The position numbers and the translations under genes are program-made. The notes beneath the pieces were generated by a model, which saw only the letters and a list, made by a program, of their open reading frames with translations, was not told the DNA's origin and ran no database searches. Shown one piece after another: positions 21,529 to 32,773 of a stretch of 64,000 bases of DNA. The DNA is from Aurelia coerulea (taxonomy: Eukaryota > Cnidaria > Scyphozoa > Semaeostomeae > Ulmaridae), in contig CM076955.1 in assembly GCA_039566865.1 (NCBI GenBank), forward strand, positions 9,674,501 through 9,738,500, in the 5' to 3' direction. Each line of letters begins with the position of its first letter. Positions within the stretch are counted from its first letter, which is position 1.

Positions 21529-22463
21529 CAGGGTGTCCCAAAAAAGTGTCCGACTTTTAAACTTGAATAAATAAGGAAATATTTGATAGATATGAACCAT
21601 TTTGGTATTATTTGAGAGCTGAGACACGTAATTTCCTTTCGAGCTTATTGCACTTCAAATTTGACAACTACAAAGAAACCAGGGGGTTCTCAAAGTTATG
21701 GCCAATTTTTACATGTTTTCTTGACCTATGCTCTACTATTGTCTACTATTGTTTACAGTCATATAGTTTGGAAAAGAAGGCTATAGGTTTCTTTCTTGGA
21801 ATCTGAGTTACTCGAATTACCAGAAATTTAATTGTTACCACTGGTAAGGAGGTGTGTTGCCCCCAGATAATGCAGCAATGCATTATGTTCATATTGACCT
21901 CGACATGTACAGAGTTGGAGAAAAGAAGATCACTGCCTGGTTTTGAAGAAATGATTGAACAAATTTGTAAATGCCATCGAAGAAACAGCCCAGCTGTCCG
22001 AAATGCATTCAATTTCAAAGTGGTATGTTTCATAATGGACCAAAACTTGACAAAGCTGGCATGTTCACTACCAACGGGCAAGAAAGACTGTGTTATATAA
22101 CTAAGTTGTAGGTGTCCCCCCGTCTTGCAACATCTAAGATTTGGAAATTTTGCAAGTTAATAAATTACTTTTTCAGGTTTCTGCAAGTACTTCAATTGTT
22201 TTTCGGGACTATGTAGGCAATCTATTCAGAAATAAGAATAACATTGGAGAATAGTAGAGTAATGAGTGAAAAAAAACACTTAAAGATTAGCGTCAATTTT
22301 AAGGAACCCCCTGGTTTCCTAAAAATTCCCGAATTGAAACAGCAATAGACTCAACAGAAAAGTATATGCTTCAGCTTTCAAAAAATGTCCAAATGGTTTA
22401 TATACATCAATTAGTCTCGGACATATTCAATTTAAAAATGGAACACTTTTTTGAGACACCCTG
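21529..22463. mobile_element. Second mariner-type element with long imperfect inverted ends
   Basis: Starts CAGGGTGTCCCAAAAAAGTG and ends CACTTTTTTGAGACACCCTG, with TA at 21527-21528 and 22464-22465. Matching inverted segments continue inward: AGAAACCAGGGGGTTCTC about 140 bases from the left end mirrors AACCCCCTGGTTTC about 143 bases from the right end. Thus each terminal repeat is at least 160 bases, imperfect. It shares the outer 17 bases with the element at 16683-17440 but little inside. No transposase was found. Confidence 0.85.
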
Positions 22464-22469
22464 TATATC

Positions 22470-22604
22470 ACATATTAATCATGTCATATATCATATTATA
22501 TGGTGTATATGATATATCGGATATATGATATGTGACACATATCATATATCATCTCTTCAAGTGTACACTATATATGATTCACATATGTAGATATATGATA
22601 CATT
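22470..22604. repeat. AT-rich ATATGATA palindromic tract
   Basis: Irregular repeats of ATATGATATAT and its complement ATATCATAT, able to form small hairpins. No coding content. Confidence 0.65.
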
Positions 22605-22942
22605 TGGGAAATATATTTGGGAAAGCAGGAACTCAGGGATATGCGCTGTTGTAAACTGATGATGAAGGGAACGGAAAATGACATCATTGTCATCAGCCTA
22701 CTTCTCCTCCAAGAATGAACATGGGAACAATCGCGCATAGTTCTGAACAAACGACCAAGGGAATACAAATTTGAGATCATGATATTTGGGAATACAGGAA
22801 CTCAGGAACATGTGTTATTGTGAACCAATGATCAAGGGCAGAGAATAGATATCAGCCTGCTTCTCCTCCAAGAATCAACTTGGGAACATAAAATTGCATG
22901 CTATTGTGAACAAATGATCAAGGGAATATGAATTTGAGACAA
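22605..22942. repeat. Tandem duplication of a ~170-bp unit
   Basis: Two diverged copies (22605-22775 and 22779-22942) share TTTGGGAA-A-A-CAGGAACTC, TCAGCCT-CTTCTCCTCCAAG and TTCTGAACAAACGA/TTGTGAACAAATGA blocks. Each ends with AAGGGAATA. The second ends immediately before the TCA microsatellite. Confidence 0.75.
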
Positions 22943-22945
22943 TGC

Positions 22946-23183
<238 letters not shown>

Positions 23184-23584
23184 TCGTTGTTTACGCCTAA
23201 ACTTATCCTTAAAACATTTTCCTTGCTAGCCTTACAAGACTTCGAATAGGTCAAGGATGAGATTTACTACAGTATTCCTTTGTATTGCCATCAAAATCAT
23301 AATTCACTTCGCACAAAGTTTTGAGCGTAAACAATATGAATGATATTGAAAATGATGATGATGACGATGATGATGATAATATCAATTTACAAAAAGTATG
23401 TTTGAAAATAAAAACATACTCTCGCATACGCCCCAGGGAGGCAAATTGCGACACGGGCGCATACAGCAAAACAGAGCAAAATGTAGTTACAATATACGTA
23501 TAATACCAAATAACAGGTCGAACGAATCAGACCATCAATCAAATCAGGGATCAGAACTAATGATTCTATTTCTCCATAATATAG

Positions 23585-24585
23585 GAAGGGCAGTTTGGAC
23601 TGATTATGGCTCAAGAATCGTCAGCACAGTTCAGTTGATTCACCTTCTTGGCGCATGCATCTTATATTTGATCCTTGTAGCAAACTTCCTAGAAGCCATC
23701 TTTCCAACGGTTCTACTCAATGCAAATCAATGCATGCTTTTGGCTGGTGTGTTAGTATTCCCAACAGCATTTTTGAGCAATTTGAGCAACATTGCATGGC
23801 TAAGCTTGACGAGCATTGCATCACTGAACGTTGTTTTCACCGTATTGATTTGCTATTCTCTCAAAGAAGTACATGAATGGCGAGTGTCGTCGCTACCAGT
23901 AGCGAGTTTAGAAGGCACATCAATATCTGTCTGCATTATCATGTTCAGCTACGTAGCACATCCTTATTTACCAAAGATTGAGGGGAACATGAAGAAGCCA
24001 CAACAGTTTAAATTTGTGACAAATATCGCCTTTACAATTGCCACTATCACGAAGATAATATTTGGGTTTACACTTGCGTGTCATTACGGAGCAGATACCA
24101 AACAACGAGTTACAAGCAATGTGAAGACCTATCAACTGAAGCTTTGCATCGATGCCTTACTTGCCCTCAGTGGTCTGTTCTCTTTCGCTTTGCCGCTGAA
24201 TGTCATAATGAATATCGTTCAAAAGTCAGAGCTGAAACTATTCGCAATTTTGTTCCCAATCTTTCGATCAAAACACGAAATGACATGGAGTGAAAAAGGC
24301 CTTGATTTGGCAATGCGAGTTATCCTCGTATGTGCAACAACAACGATTGCAATGATGTTGCCCGAGTTCTCCCTTCTAATGGCAATCTTTGGTAGTTTTA
24401 CGGCAGTTTGCCTTGTCATTCTGTTTCCTATTCATTTTTATGCTAAGCTGCATCGTGAGAAAATGAGTGTCAGAAGCATGCTTCTGAATTATTCCATTGT
24501 TGTTCTGTTTGTAGGAGTGGGTGCAACGGGATTCATAACTTCAATTCAAGCCCTGAGGGCAGCGTTAAAAACTGCGGACACTTAA
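23585..24585 (+). CDS. Terminal exon of an AAAP-family amino-acid transporter (vesicular inhibitory transporter-like)
   Basis: About 333 codons with eight or nine hydrophobic segments and the family signature FSYVAHPYLPKIEGNMKKPQQF. In SLC32/VIAAT-type proteins the corresponding sequence lies in the middle of the fold. The sequence upstream of 23585 is not transporter-like, and TTTCTCCATAATATAG at 23569-23584 is a credible splice acceptor (phase 1). I therefore start the exon there rather than at an earlier ATG. The N-terminal helices must lie on an upstream exon, perhaps beyond the mobile elements. The protein would sit in a membrane and exchange protons with amino acids. No frame damage is seen. 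Substrate cannot be inferred. Confidence 0.75.
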
Positions 24586-24817
24586 CTTTGTAACAATTCT
24601 ATCATCGTTTTCTTTCTGAGGAAGTATAATTGTCACTAGGATATTTTGAGATATAATTAGCCTTCTGCTTGTTCGTACTTGATTTCGTCTACAACTGCAC
24701 ACAGATTGTATTAGACAGGGATTTCAGTGCACCTGACTGAATGTTCACCCGAGGGGGGGGGGGATTGTTGAGCCCCATTTCCGTTATTGTTGCTCAGTTT
24801 GGGTTGTAAAATGTTGT
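24586..24817. other. Transporter gene downstream flank
   Basis: Probable 3' untranslated region of the transporter gene. A run of 12 G occurs near 24754-24765. No clear poly-A signal was noticed. Confidence 0.35.
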
Positions 24818-25385
24818 TGTAAAACTCAAATTGACACCCTCCACAAAATTACAAAATCGAGCTGCCAGAATTGTTACAAATATTTGCTATGATGTTTCAG
24901 CAGCTGATCTGATTAAAAGGCGGAAATGGCCAACTATCTCGGACATCTGTCTTGTGCCCGAATATCTGTCTGAGTTTTATTTGTAAAAAATTCAGCTCTT
25001 AACACCATGAGACTAAGAAATACCGAAGCTGACTTGCGTGTTCCTTTCTTCAAAGCATCAAATGGGCAGAAGTCTAGTGGGCCTAAGATTTGGAACCAAT
25101 TAAGTTCAGATGTCAAACATGCACCCTCCAATCTAACCTTCAAAAAGAGGCTAAAAAGAAATTGTAGAGGGTTTGCGGTTTTTCTTTTATTTTTCTTTTC
25201 ATAAATTTCCGAACATTTCTATTTGTATTAATTTATATTATATTGATAAGATTAACTGTAAATAAGGTTTTAAATTTGTTTTGTAGTATTTTGCACGGCC
25301 CCCTGTAAAGCAGTCTCTGCTGGCTGACGGGGCTACCGTGGTTAAAAAACTAAAAATGAAATGAAATGAAATGAAATGAAAAGAA
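24818..25385 (+). mobile_element. LINE-B copy 2, 3' end
   Basis: Begins in polymerase coding sequence (KLQNRAARIVTN in the frame from about 24860) and passes FFKASNGQKSSGPKIWNQLS and NLTFKKRLKRN. The 3' block is CACGGCCCCCTGTAAAGCAG / GCTGACGGGGCTACCGTGG and the tail is (ATGAA)n. The coding part has an internal deletion or shift near 24950. It is a 5'-truncated dead copy. Confidence 0.82.
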
Positions 25386-25476
25386 TCTTGTTCAGTATTG
25401 TTGTGGGGCACGTATTGTTTCTTCCAACAAATTGGACAAGAACTGCATCTTGTTTTCAGATGAAATAAGGCTTTAG

Positions 25477-25530
25477 TAGCCTGCGTGCAGACTCAACTCC
25501 TCGAAAGTATAGACTTTGCACGCAGGCTAT
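25477..25530. repeat. Short hairpin TAGCCTGCGTGC
   Basis: TAGCCTGCGTGCAGAC on the left is mirrored by TTGCACGCAGGCTA on the right around a 25-base loop. It may be a very short foldback element; I cannot place it in a known family. Confidence 0.6.
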
Positions 25531-25725
25531 GGTTACTTGACCAATTTCAAAACGGACAAAAGCTTTCAAGAGCCAACTCATCTGCAAATCTTATAACGAA
25601 ATTTGGGATTGGATAACGCCCTCAGGGGCACCCGCGCGGGCGCCTTGAAAATTGGGGTAAATCTTGGCCTTATATTTTGTTTTCATTTTAAATTATTTAT
25701 ACACGAAGTCCCTTCAGCTCTAACA

Positions 25726-25894
25726 TCGGCGTAGGGGGAGATAAAATTTGGGGGGCTGCCCGATAAAAAATCCATTGTTTAAGAAACTTTTGCCCGACTT
25801 ATCGCGGATTTCTGCCCGATTATAGCTGATTTTTGCAAAATTTTCCGACGTTGGGAGGGCTGCAGCCTCCCAGCCCCCCTGTCTCCTACGCCTA
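25726..25894. mobile_element. Small MITE with GGCGTAGG termini
   Basis: ATCGGCGTAGGGGGAG at the left and CTCCTACGCCTAT at the right form imperfect inverted ends of a 170-base C/G-tract-rich segment. The middle repeats TGCCCGAT-type words. Too small to code for anything; superfamily uncertain. Confidence 0.5.
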
Positions 25895-25942
25895 TGAGCG
25901 ATAATACTACATAAATAAAACTTTTACAAAATTAATACCATA

Positions 25943-26425
25943 TGTTAGAGAATTTCCACCCCTACAGCTGCGCACCCAGCTCGCGCATATTCATTTATTC
26001 ATAAGTTTTCCTTTTCAGGTATTTTGCTTAGAGTGTAAACGGTAGTTAGTCATGATCGCAACTATTGAACTTTTATCCTTGTATCTACGAGAACATTTTA
26101 TGAGAACCGTTAGCAAATTCTAGAGACGCCTCACAGGCAGCGGTATTCTCTTACATATTATATGTGGTAGCTGACTAAGTTTAACGAGCTAGGAGGAGTT
26201 TCCTTATTACAAGTCCTTCATTGTGATTGGTCAGTTATTTCTGTATTCTCAAGGTAGAATAAGTATACGTTGACTGTAGTTATTGATCAGATTAGAAAAG
26301 AAACTTCACATGTAAGAGGTATGACTGTGTCATAAGATGAAGTGGAAAATCTCAAGTGGCCTAAGTTTTGAGTGATCTCTTCGGTTCGATGAACTAGCGC
26401 AGACAGAATTGGAACTTCTGTAAAA
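25943..26425 (+). repeat. BEL/Pao 5' LTR
   Basis: Starts TGTTAGAGAATTTCC and ends ...GGAACTTCTGTAAAA. Internal sequence TCTGGTCCAGCGAGCAGG follows and may hold the primer-binding site. It would carry the promoter for the element; I did not identify a certain TATA box. Confidence 0.88.
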
Positions 26426-26466
26426 TCTGGTCCAGCGAGCAGGATTGTTGAGAAAAAGATCACAAT

Positions 26467-27429
26467 ATGAGTACGAAAGCAAGTAAGCAGATTGCGAGAA
26501 AGGCCCACAGAGTTGAAATCGCAAGAATTTTGGACAAAATCAACGCATTGTTTCTTGATGAGGACGTCAATACGCGACGAATAAGAAACTACGGAGCTCA
26601 GCTGAAGGAAAAAGTCGAGATTTTGAAGTCATTGGATGGTGAAATCTTGGAGTTGCTGAGTGTTGAAGGAGACGAGGATGCTTGTGTTGCTGAAGTTGCC
26701 GAAGTTAGCAATTGGAACGAGCAGATAAATATTGCGTTATTCGAGATTGCAGATTTATCGGAGGAATTAAAGCCAATGAAAAGGTATGACTCTATGAATT
26801 CTGTAAAGAGTACAAGCTCTACAAATTCAACAGTGAGAAAGATAAGAGCTAGACTGCCAAAATTAGAAACAAAGAAGTTTAATGGGGACGTGTGCGAGTG
26901 GCAAGAGTTTTGGGATGCATTCGAAAAAGCCATTCATAACAATGACGAACTTTCTACGGTCGACAAATTTGCGTATTTGAGACATTTGGTTGAGGAGCCA
27001 GCCAGGAAAGTGATTTCAGGATTTCGTCAAACAGAAAAAGATTATGAATCGGCGTTGGAATGCTTGAAAGACCGCTACGCAAAGCCCGAGGTGATAAAAC
27101 GAGCCCACATAAATGAGATGGCAGGCACACCCAATGTTCCGGAAGATGACGTAGTTGGATTACGAGCAGCTTATGATCGAATCGAGACTCATTTTCGTGC
27201 ACTCGAGGCTTTGGGAGTTGGCATGGAAACGTATTCGAGCATCGTGGTTCCGCTGATCATGGAGAAGTTTCCGAGGGACATCAGGACGAATTTGATAAGA
27301 AATACACGCAAAAAGCTGCTGGAATGGGACATGAAAGACCTTCTGGATTCCTTGAGAGTTGAGTTGGAGATCCTGGAGAGCCATATTCCCTTGCTCACAT
27401 CGCTGATGTTGGAGAAGCCAGCAAAATAA
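26467..27429 (+). pseudogene. BEL/Pao Gag (truncated by a stop)
   Basis: 320 codons from an ATG at 26467. The first part is coiled-coil-like and acidic. The middle contains KLETKKFNGDVCEWQEFWDA, KFAYLRHLVEEPARKVISGF and ALECLKDRYAKPEVIKRAH, typical of BEL/Pao Gag (DUF1759-type). A TAA at 27427 falls where a Gln codon is expected, so a C-to-T change is likely. The same frame continues into the zinc knuckles downstream. The protein would assemble the cytoplasmic particle. Confidence 0.85.
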
Positions 27430-27706
27430 GAGCCATCATCATCGAGGAGAACGACCACAAACAACAACAGGCCTAGGCAGGAGAGGAGCACAGCAAGCGC
27501 CCTTCACACAAGGGAGAACAATGTTAGGAAGTGCATATTCTGTCAAGGAAGTCACGAAGAGAAGAACTGCATGAAAGTCACGAATCTGGATGAGCGTAAG
27601 AGTATCGTTAAGAAATCTGGACTCTGTTTTTCATGTTTAAAGCCTAATCATCGTTCTTTTCAGTGCAGAAGTAGAGTTTCTTGTCCTACTTGTCAGGGCA
27701 AGCATC
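27430..27706 (+). pseudogene. BEL/Pao Gag zinc-knuckle region
   Basis: In the Gag frame after the stop the sequence gives KCIFCQGSHEEKNC, a CX2CX4HX4C knuckle, then SGLCFSCLKPNHRSFQC and SCPTCQGKHHVSIC. Three tandem knuckles are usual at the Gag-protease boundary of BEL/Pao elements. The frame stops at about 27770, and Pol starts in the next frame. Confidence 0.85.
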
Positions 27707-29814
27707 ATGTTAGCATTTGCGATAGCGCCCCCAATTGCTGCTAAGACCACCATTAGCCCATCTGCCCCTCCCTTTAAGGCAACCACCACCTCCAGTTTAA
27801 GTAACATAGGATACGGGGGGAGGGCAGTTTTGCAGACTGCGCAGGCCACTCTTGCTGGTTTTGGGGATTCTAAGGTGCGCGTATTATTTGATTCTGGTAG
27901 CCACATGACCTTTATTACTCGCAGTGTGGTAGAGAGTTTAGGTATACAACCCTCTAGGCGGGAGGAGTTAGGAATAAAGACCTTTGGGGCCCAGAATGTT
28001 GAGACAAAGGAAAGAGATGTGGTTAAAATTGAATTTAAGGCTTTGAGAGGAGATGAGAGTGTTTTTATTGAAGCATTTGTTGTTGATACAATATCTGAAA
28101 TTTGCAATGAACATGTAGAGTTGATTAAGAATGATTTCTTGCATTTGAAGAAGCTTTGGTTTTCAGATGTTTGTAGGTCTGAGGAAACATTGCAAATTGA
28201 CATTTTGGTTGGAATTGATTTCCTTTGGAGCATTTTAGAGGAGCAGACAATACGAGGGGAGCCAGGGCAACCAGTGGCTGTCAATACCAAACTTGGTTGG
28301 GTGATGTCTGGACCATTGAGTGGTAAGAAACTTAACTCAGTTGAAAATGCTAATGTCAATTTTTTGCCTTCTTTCCCAAACAGCATTTTGCATTCTAGCA
28401 CTTCAAATGACAGGGAGCTTGATTCTGCAGTTCAGAAGCTCTGGGATCTGGAAACATTAGATATAAAGAAAGAGGATGAGGTACATGCTAACCTAATTGA
28501 TGACATTGAATTTACAGGGCAGAGATATTCTGTTAAATTGCCTTGGAAGGTGGGGCATAAACCCCTTCCCTCTAATTATTTGTTGAGTCTTTCCAGAATG
28601 AGCAGCCAGCTGAAGAAACTGAGACAGAAACCAGAAATTTTGAAGGAGTATGATGCCATCATAAAAGAACAATTAGATAAAGGAATCATTGAGAGAGTCA
28701 CTGAGATGGAACAGCCAAGCAGAGTACATTATTTGCCAAATCAAGCAGTTGTACGAGAGGAAGCTGAGACAACCAAAGTACGTGTTGTGTATGATGCCTC
28801 ATGCAAGGATGGTAAAAAAGGTACATCTTTAAATGATTGCTTGCATGTAGGACCTTCTTTGACACCCCTTCTCTTTGATATTCTTGTCAGGTTTAGAGAG
28901 AATTGTGTTCCACTTGTCGGAGATATTGAGAAAGCTTTTCTCAACATAGAAATTGATCCTGCTGACAGAGATGTTCTTAGGTTTCTTTGGCCAGAAAATA
29001 TTCAAGATCCAAATTCAGAAATTGCTGTTTACCGCTTCCAGAGGGCGGTGTTCGGGGTCAACGCCTCGCCCTTTTTATTAAATGCTGTTCTTAGGTATCA
29101 CATAGAGCAATATAGGGAAACCGACCCTGAGTTTTGTGACAAATTATCTGCATATTTGTATGTTGATGACCTTTGCTCTGGAGCTAGAAATGTAGAGGAT
29201 GCATTTAAACTTTACCTCAGAGCAAAAGAGAGAATGAAAGAAGGAGGATTTCGGCTCAGAAAATGGAAGACATCTGAGCCAGACTTAGCCCAGAAAATTG
29301 AGTGCGAGGAAGGTACTGAAAGTAAAATAGCAGTGAGTGTTGAGAGAGCAGAAGAGTTTTATGCAAAGGCAAGCTTAGGAACTTCAGATAGTCAAAAGGC
29401 AACTAAGATCCTAGGTATCACCTGGAACAATGTGCAGGATAACCTTGAGTTTGATTTAGGCAAATGGGCATCTGGACCTGATAAGAAAACCATAACAAAG
29501 CGTTCCATTCTCAGGCAAATTGCAAGGCTTTTTGATCCACTAGGCTTAGTTAGTCCAATAACTGTGCAGGCAAAAGCTTTGTTTCAGGAACTTTGCATTG
29601 AGAAATTAGATTGGGATGATGAGCTGCCTGATGCAAAGAAGGAACAATGGCATAGGTGGGTAAGTGATCTGAAAGTAGTTGACAAAATCACGATTCCCAG
29701 ATGCTTGTATAAAGGAAATAATGAAGAGATTAAATCATGCTATCTGCATGGATTTGGAGATGCTAGCAAGAAAGCATACTGTGCAATGATCTACCTTGTT
29801 TATGAAACTTCTGA
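27707..29814 (+). pseudogene. BEL/Pao Pol: protease, reverse transcriptase and start of RNase H
   Basis: About 700 codons in a frame shifted relative to Gag. Protease: VRVLFDSGSHMTFITRS (Asp-Ser-Gly). Reverse transcriptase: VRVVYDASCKD, LVGDIEKAFLNIEI, YRFQRAVFGVNASPFLLN and the catalytic LYVDDLCSG box. RNase H begins LHGFGDASKKAYCAMIYLVY and is cut at 29814 by LINE-A copy 4. The frame is otherwise clean, so the frame change at the Gag border may be programmed or a simple indel. Pol resumes at 32774. Confidence 0.88.
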
Positions 29815-32404
29815 TACGGAAAATTATCTGTTTCAAACATTGCACGACCTCCATACACCCGCAAAATTTGGTATTACGATGAGGCAGACTTTGTAGCCAT
29901 CAGGAAAAGCATTGAAATGTTTGCTTGGCACGAACAATTTGACAACATGACCTGCTCTAATGAACAGGTAAAACTACTCAACGAAGTTCTTTTCAACATT
30001 TATTCAAATTTCATCCCCAATAAAGTTAAAACAATTAGGCCTCGTCAAGCTCCCTGCATAACGCAAGCCGTCAAAAACTTTCTAAGGAAAAAAATCGTGC
30101 ATATAAAACTTTTGTGAGGAATGGTCAGCCAGATGATAAACTTGAAGGTATACAAAAGATGATATCTGAAGGCACAAGACTAATTGAGGAAGCCAAGCGG
30201 AATTATTTCCTAAAGGCTGGGAATACCTTAGCTAATCCTGGGACAAGTAGTAAAACCTACTGGACCTTAATAAACACTGTTTTAAACGAAGTTGAGATTC
30301 CTATCATACCACCTCTTCTAGAGAGCGGGCTGTTTGTAATGGATTTCACCGAAAAGGCACAGATATTTAACGACTATTTTATACTTCAATGCACGACCAT
30401 TGACACAGGTAGTGAAATTCCCCAAGATTCTCCGGTAACTACGACTCTGATAAGCGATTTCACCATCTCTGACGAAAAGATACTTAATATCATAAGATCG
30501 CTTAATCCCAATAAAGCACATGGCTGGGATGAAATATCTGTAAGGATGATAAAGTTGAGCGACGTTTCATTGGTTCTGCCACTCAAGATAATTTTCACAA
30601 ACTGTTTGAGGCGTGGCCTATTTCCCAAAATTTGGAAATATGCAAACGTAGTGCCGGTTCATAAAAAAAATGAGAAAAATCTGAAGGGGAATTACCGTCC
30701 TATTTCTCTTTTACCAATCTTTGGGAAAATACTTGAAACACTCATATACGATTCTCTTTACTCGCATCTTGTATCACATGAACTTCTTAACCCAAATCAA
30801 TCAGGTTTTCGCCCAGGTGACTCAACAATCAACCAGTTACTCTCAATAACACATACAATATTTCAAGCTTTTGACTTTTACCCTCCCCTTGATGTTCGTT
30901 CTGTGTATCTTGACATCTCTAAGGCATTTGATAGGGTATGGCACGATGGTCTAATTTATAAATTAAAGCGATGTGGTGTCTCTGGACAACTTCTCTTTTT
31001 AATCCAAAGTTTTCTCAAGGATCGAAAGCAGAGGACTGTGCTGAATGGGCAGAGTTCTTGTTGGGGAGATATTTCCGCAGGTGTGCCACAGGGCTCTATT
31101 CTAGGTCCTTTGTTTTTCCTTGTGTATATAAATGACCTAGCTGTAGGCTTGAAGTGCAATGTTAAGTTATTTGCTGATGACACATCATTGTTTACAGTGG
31201 TAGGAGATTCCAATACAGCTGCAAATGACATGAACCATGACTTGAACTTGATAAGTCGGTGGGCTCATGCTTGGAGAATGTCCTTTAATCCTGATCCTCA
31301 GAAACAAGCTGTTGAATTAACATTTTCAAGGAAAAAGTTGGAAATTGATCATCCTGTGATTCTTTTTAACAACGTACCTGTCAAGAAAGTAAATGAACAC
31401 AAACATTTAGGAATTATCCTGGACTCAAAGCTGTCTTTCTCAGCTCATATCAAATCAGCGATCTCTAAAACGAGAAAGGGCATTGGTTTGCTAAAATATC
31501 TCTCCAAATACTTGCCAAGGCATACCCTAAATGAATTATATAAGCTCTATGTTCGACCCCACCTAGACTATGGTGATGCCATTTACCATATTCCTGCCAA
31601 AGTATGTGAATTCAGTCAACATATTATTATACCAAATTTAATGGAAAAGCTAGAGTCCGTACAGTATTCTGCTGCCTTAGCTGTGTCAGGTACATGGAGG
31701 GGAACATCTCGAGAGAAGCTGTACGCAGAGCTTGGTTGGGAGTCACTGAGTTCCCGAAGATGGAGTAGACGCCTTACCTTGTTCTACAAGTTTGTAAATA
31801 ATCTTAGTCCTGAGTATACAGTTTGCCCAATTCCCCCTCTTCATCAGTCGCAGTACCGTCTCCGCGGACAGGATGTCATTGGGCGATTAAAGGCAAGGAC
31901 AGAAAAATTCAAGTCTTCCTTCTATCCAAACCGTTTATGCGAATGGAATAAGCTTGAGCCTGAATTGAGACTTGCACCTTCTATTGCTGTTTTAAGAAAA
32001 AGCTCTTATCAATAATCCGTCCCCCTGCAAAATCTGTATTTGGAATTCACGATCCCACAGGATTATCCTACCTAACACAACTCAGGGTTGTTCTCAGCAA
32101 GTTAAATCTCCATAAATTCAAGCATAATTTCAGAGATACCATAAACCCAATGTGCCCAACAAGCGATGGCATTGAAGACACGGAGCACTTTTTGTTGCTC
32201 TGCCCTTCTTTTGATGTTCAACGACAAAATCTTCTCGCTGGAATTGTTGAATTATTACGACCATATGTACAAATCACCAATCTTTCAAATCATTCTTTGA
32301 CGCAGCTTTTATTGTATGGTGATGAAGACCTTTCTAATGAGTTGAACAGAAATGTACTCGAATTAACTTTACGCTTCATCCACGAAACTGGTCGGTTTGA
32401 TTAA
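29815..32404 (+). pseudogene. LINE-A endonuclease end and reverse transcriptase
   Basis: Three frames: 29815-30117, 30114-32015 and about 31990-32404, joined by two single-base shifts in A-rich runs (near 30087 and 31995). Motifs in order are TYWTLINT, NPNKAHGWDEISVRMIK, GNYRPISLLPIFGKILE, NQSGFRPGDST, YLDISKAFDRVWHDGL, GVPQGSILGPLFF and LFADDTSLFT. They are followed by HLGIILDSKLSF, the C-terminal domain and a Cys/His tail MCPTSDGIEDTEHFLLLC. These are the standard blocks of an APE-type LINE polymerase (CR1/Jockey-like clade). It is non-functional through truncation and frameshifts. Confidence 0.9.
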
Positions 32405-32773
32405 GATCTATTGAGAATTTAGCCATGCCCTAAGCAATCACCAAGTCCCGTACCGTTAGTGTTCTTTTCCTTGTAAATTCTGTTTCACATCAGATGGAGG
32501 CATTTTACTTGCCTAAATTTACACCAAATGAGTTGCACTCGTTGCATCTGAGTGAAACTGAATCCAGTATAGTATCCTTTAATTTATAAATTGTTCGTAG
32601 TGTGATTGTATACGGTTTAACGTTTCATGTTTTTAGATATTGGCCATGGGGTTGTCGTAGTCTTTTGCTCCCCATGGTATCGTACTTGTAGTGTCGTATA
32701 GTAATTAGAATTAGGTATAGTAAAATGTAAAGTATCTTGTAAAATTTAATATTTGAATAAACAAAAACAAAAA
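29815..32773 (+). mobile_element. LINE-A copy 4, truncated in the endonuclease
   Basis: Flanked by AAACTTCTGA at 29805-29814 and 32774-32783, a 10-bp target duplication. Starts within the endonuclease C-end (YGKLSVSNIA), covers the whole polymerase and C-terminal region, and has a 3' untranslated region like copies 1 and 6. It ends in an A-rich AACAAAAACAAAAAA tail. The insertion lies in BEL/Pao RNase H. Confidence 0.93.

Noticed and set aside
23398..23584. Extended N-terminus of the transporter from an ATG at 23398
   Set aside because: The residues are hydrophilic, unlike the family, and a good splice acceptor ends at 23584.
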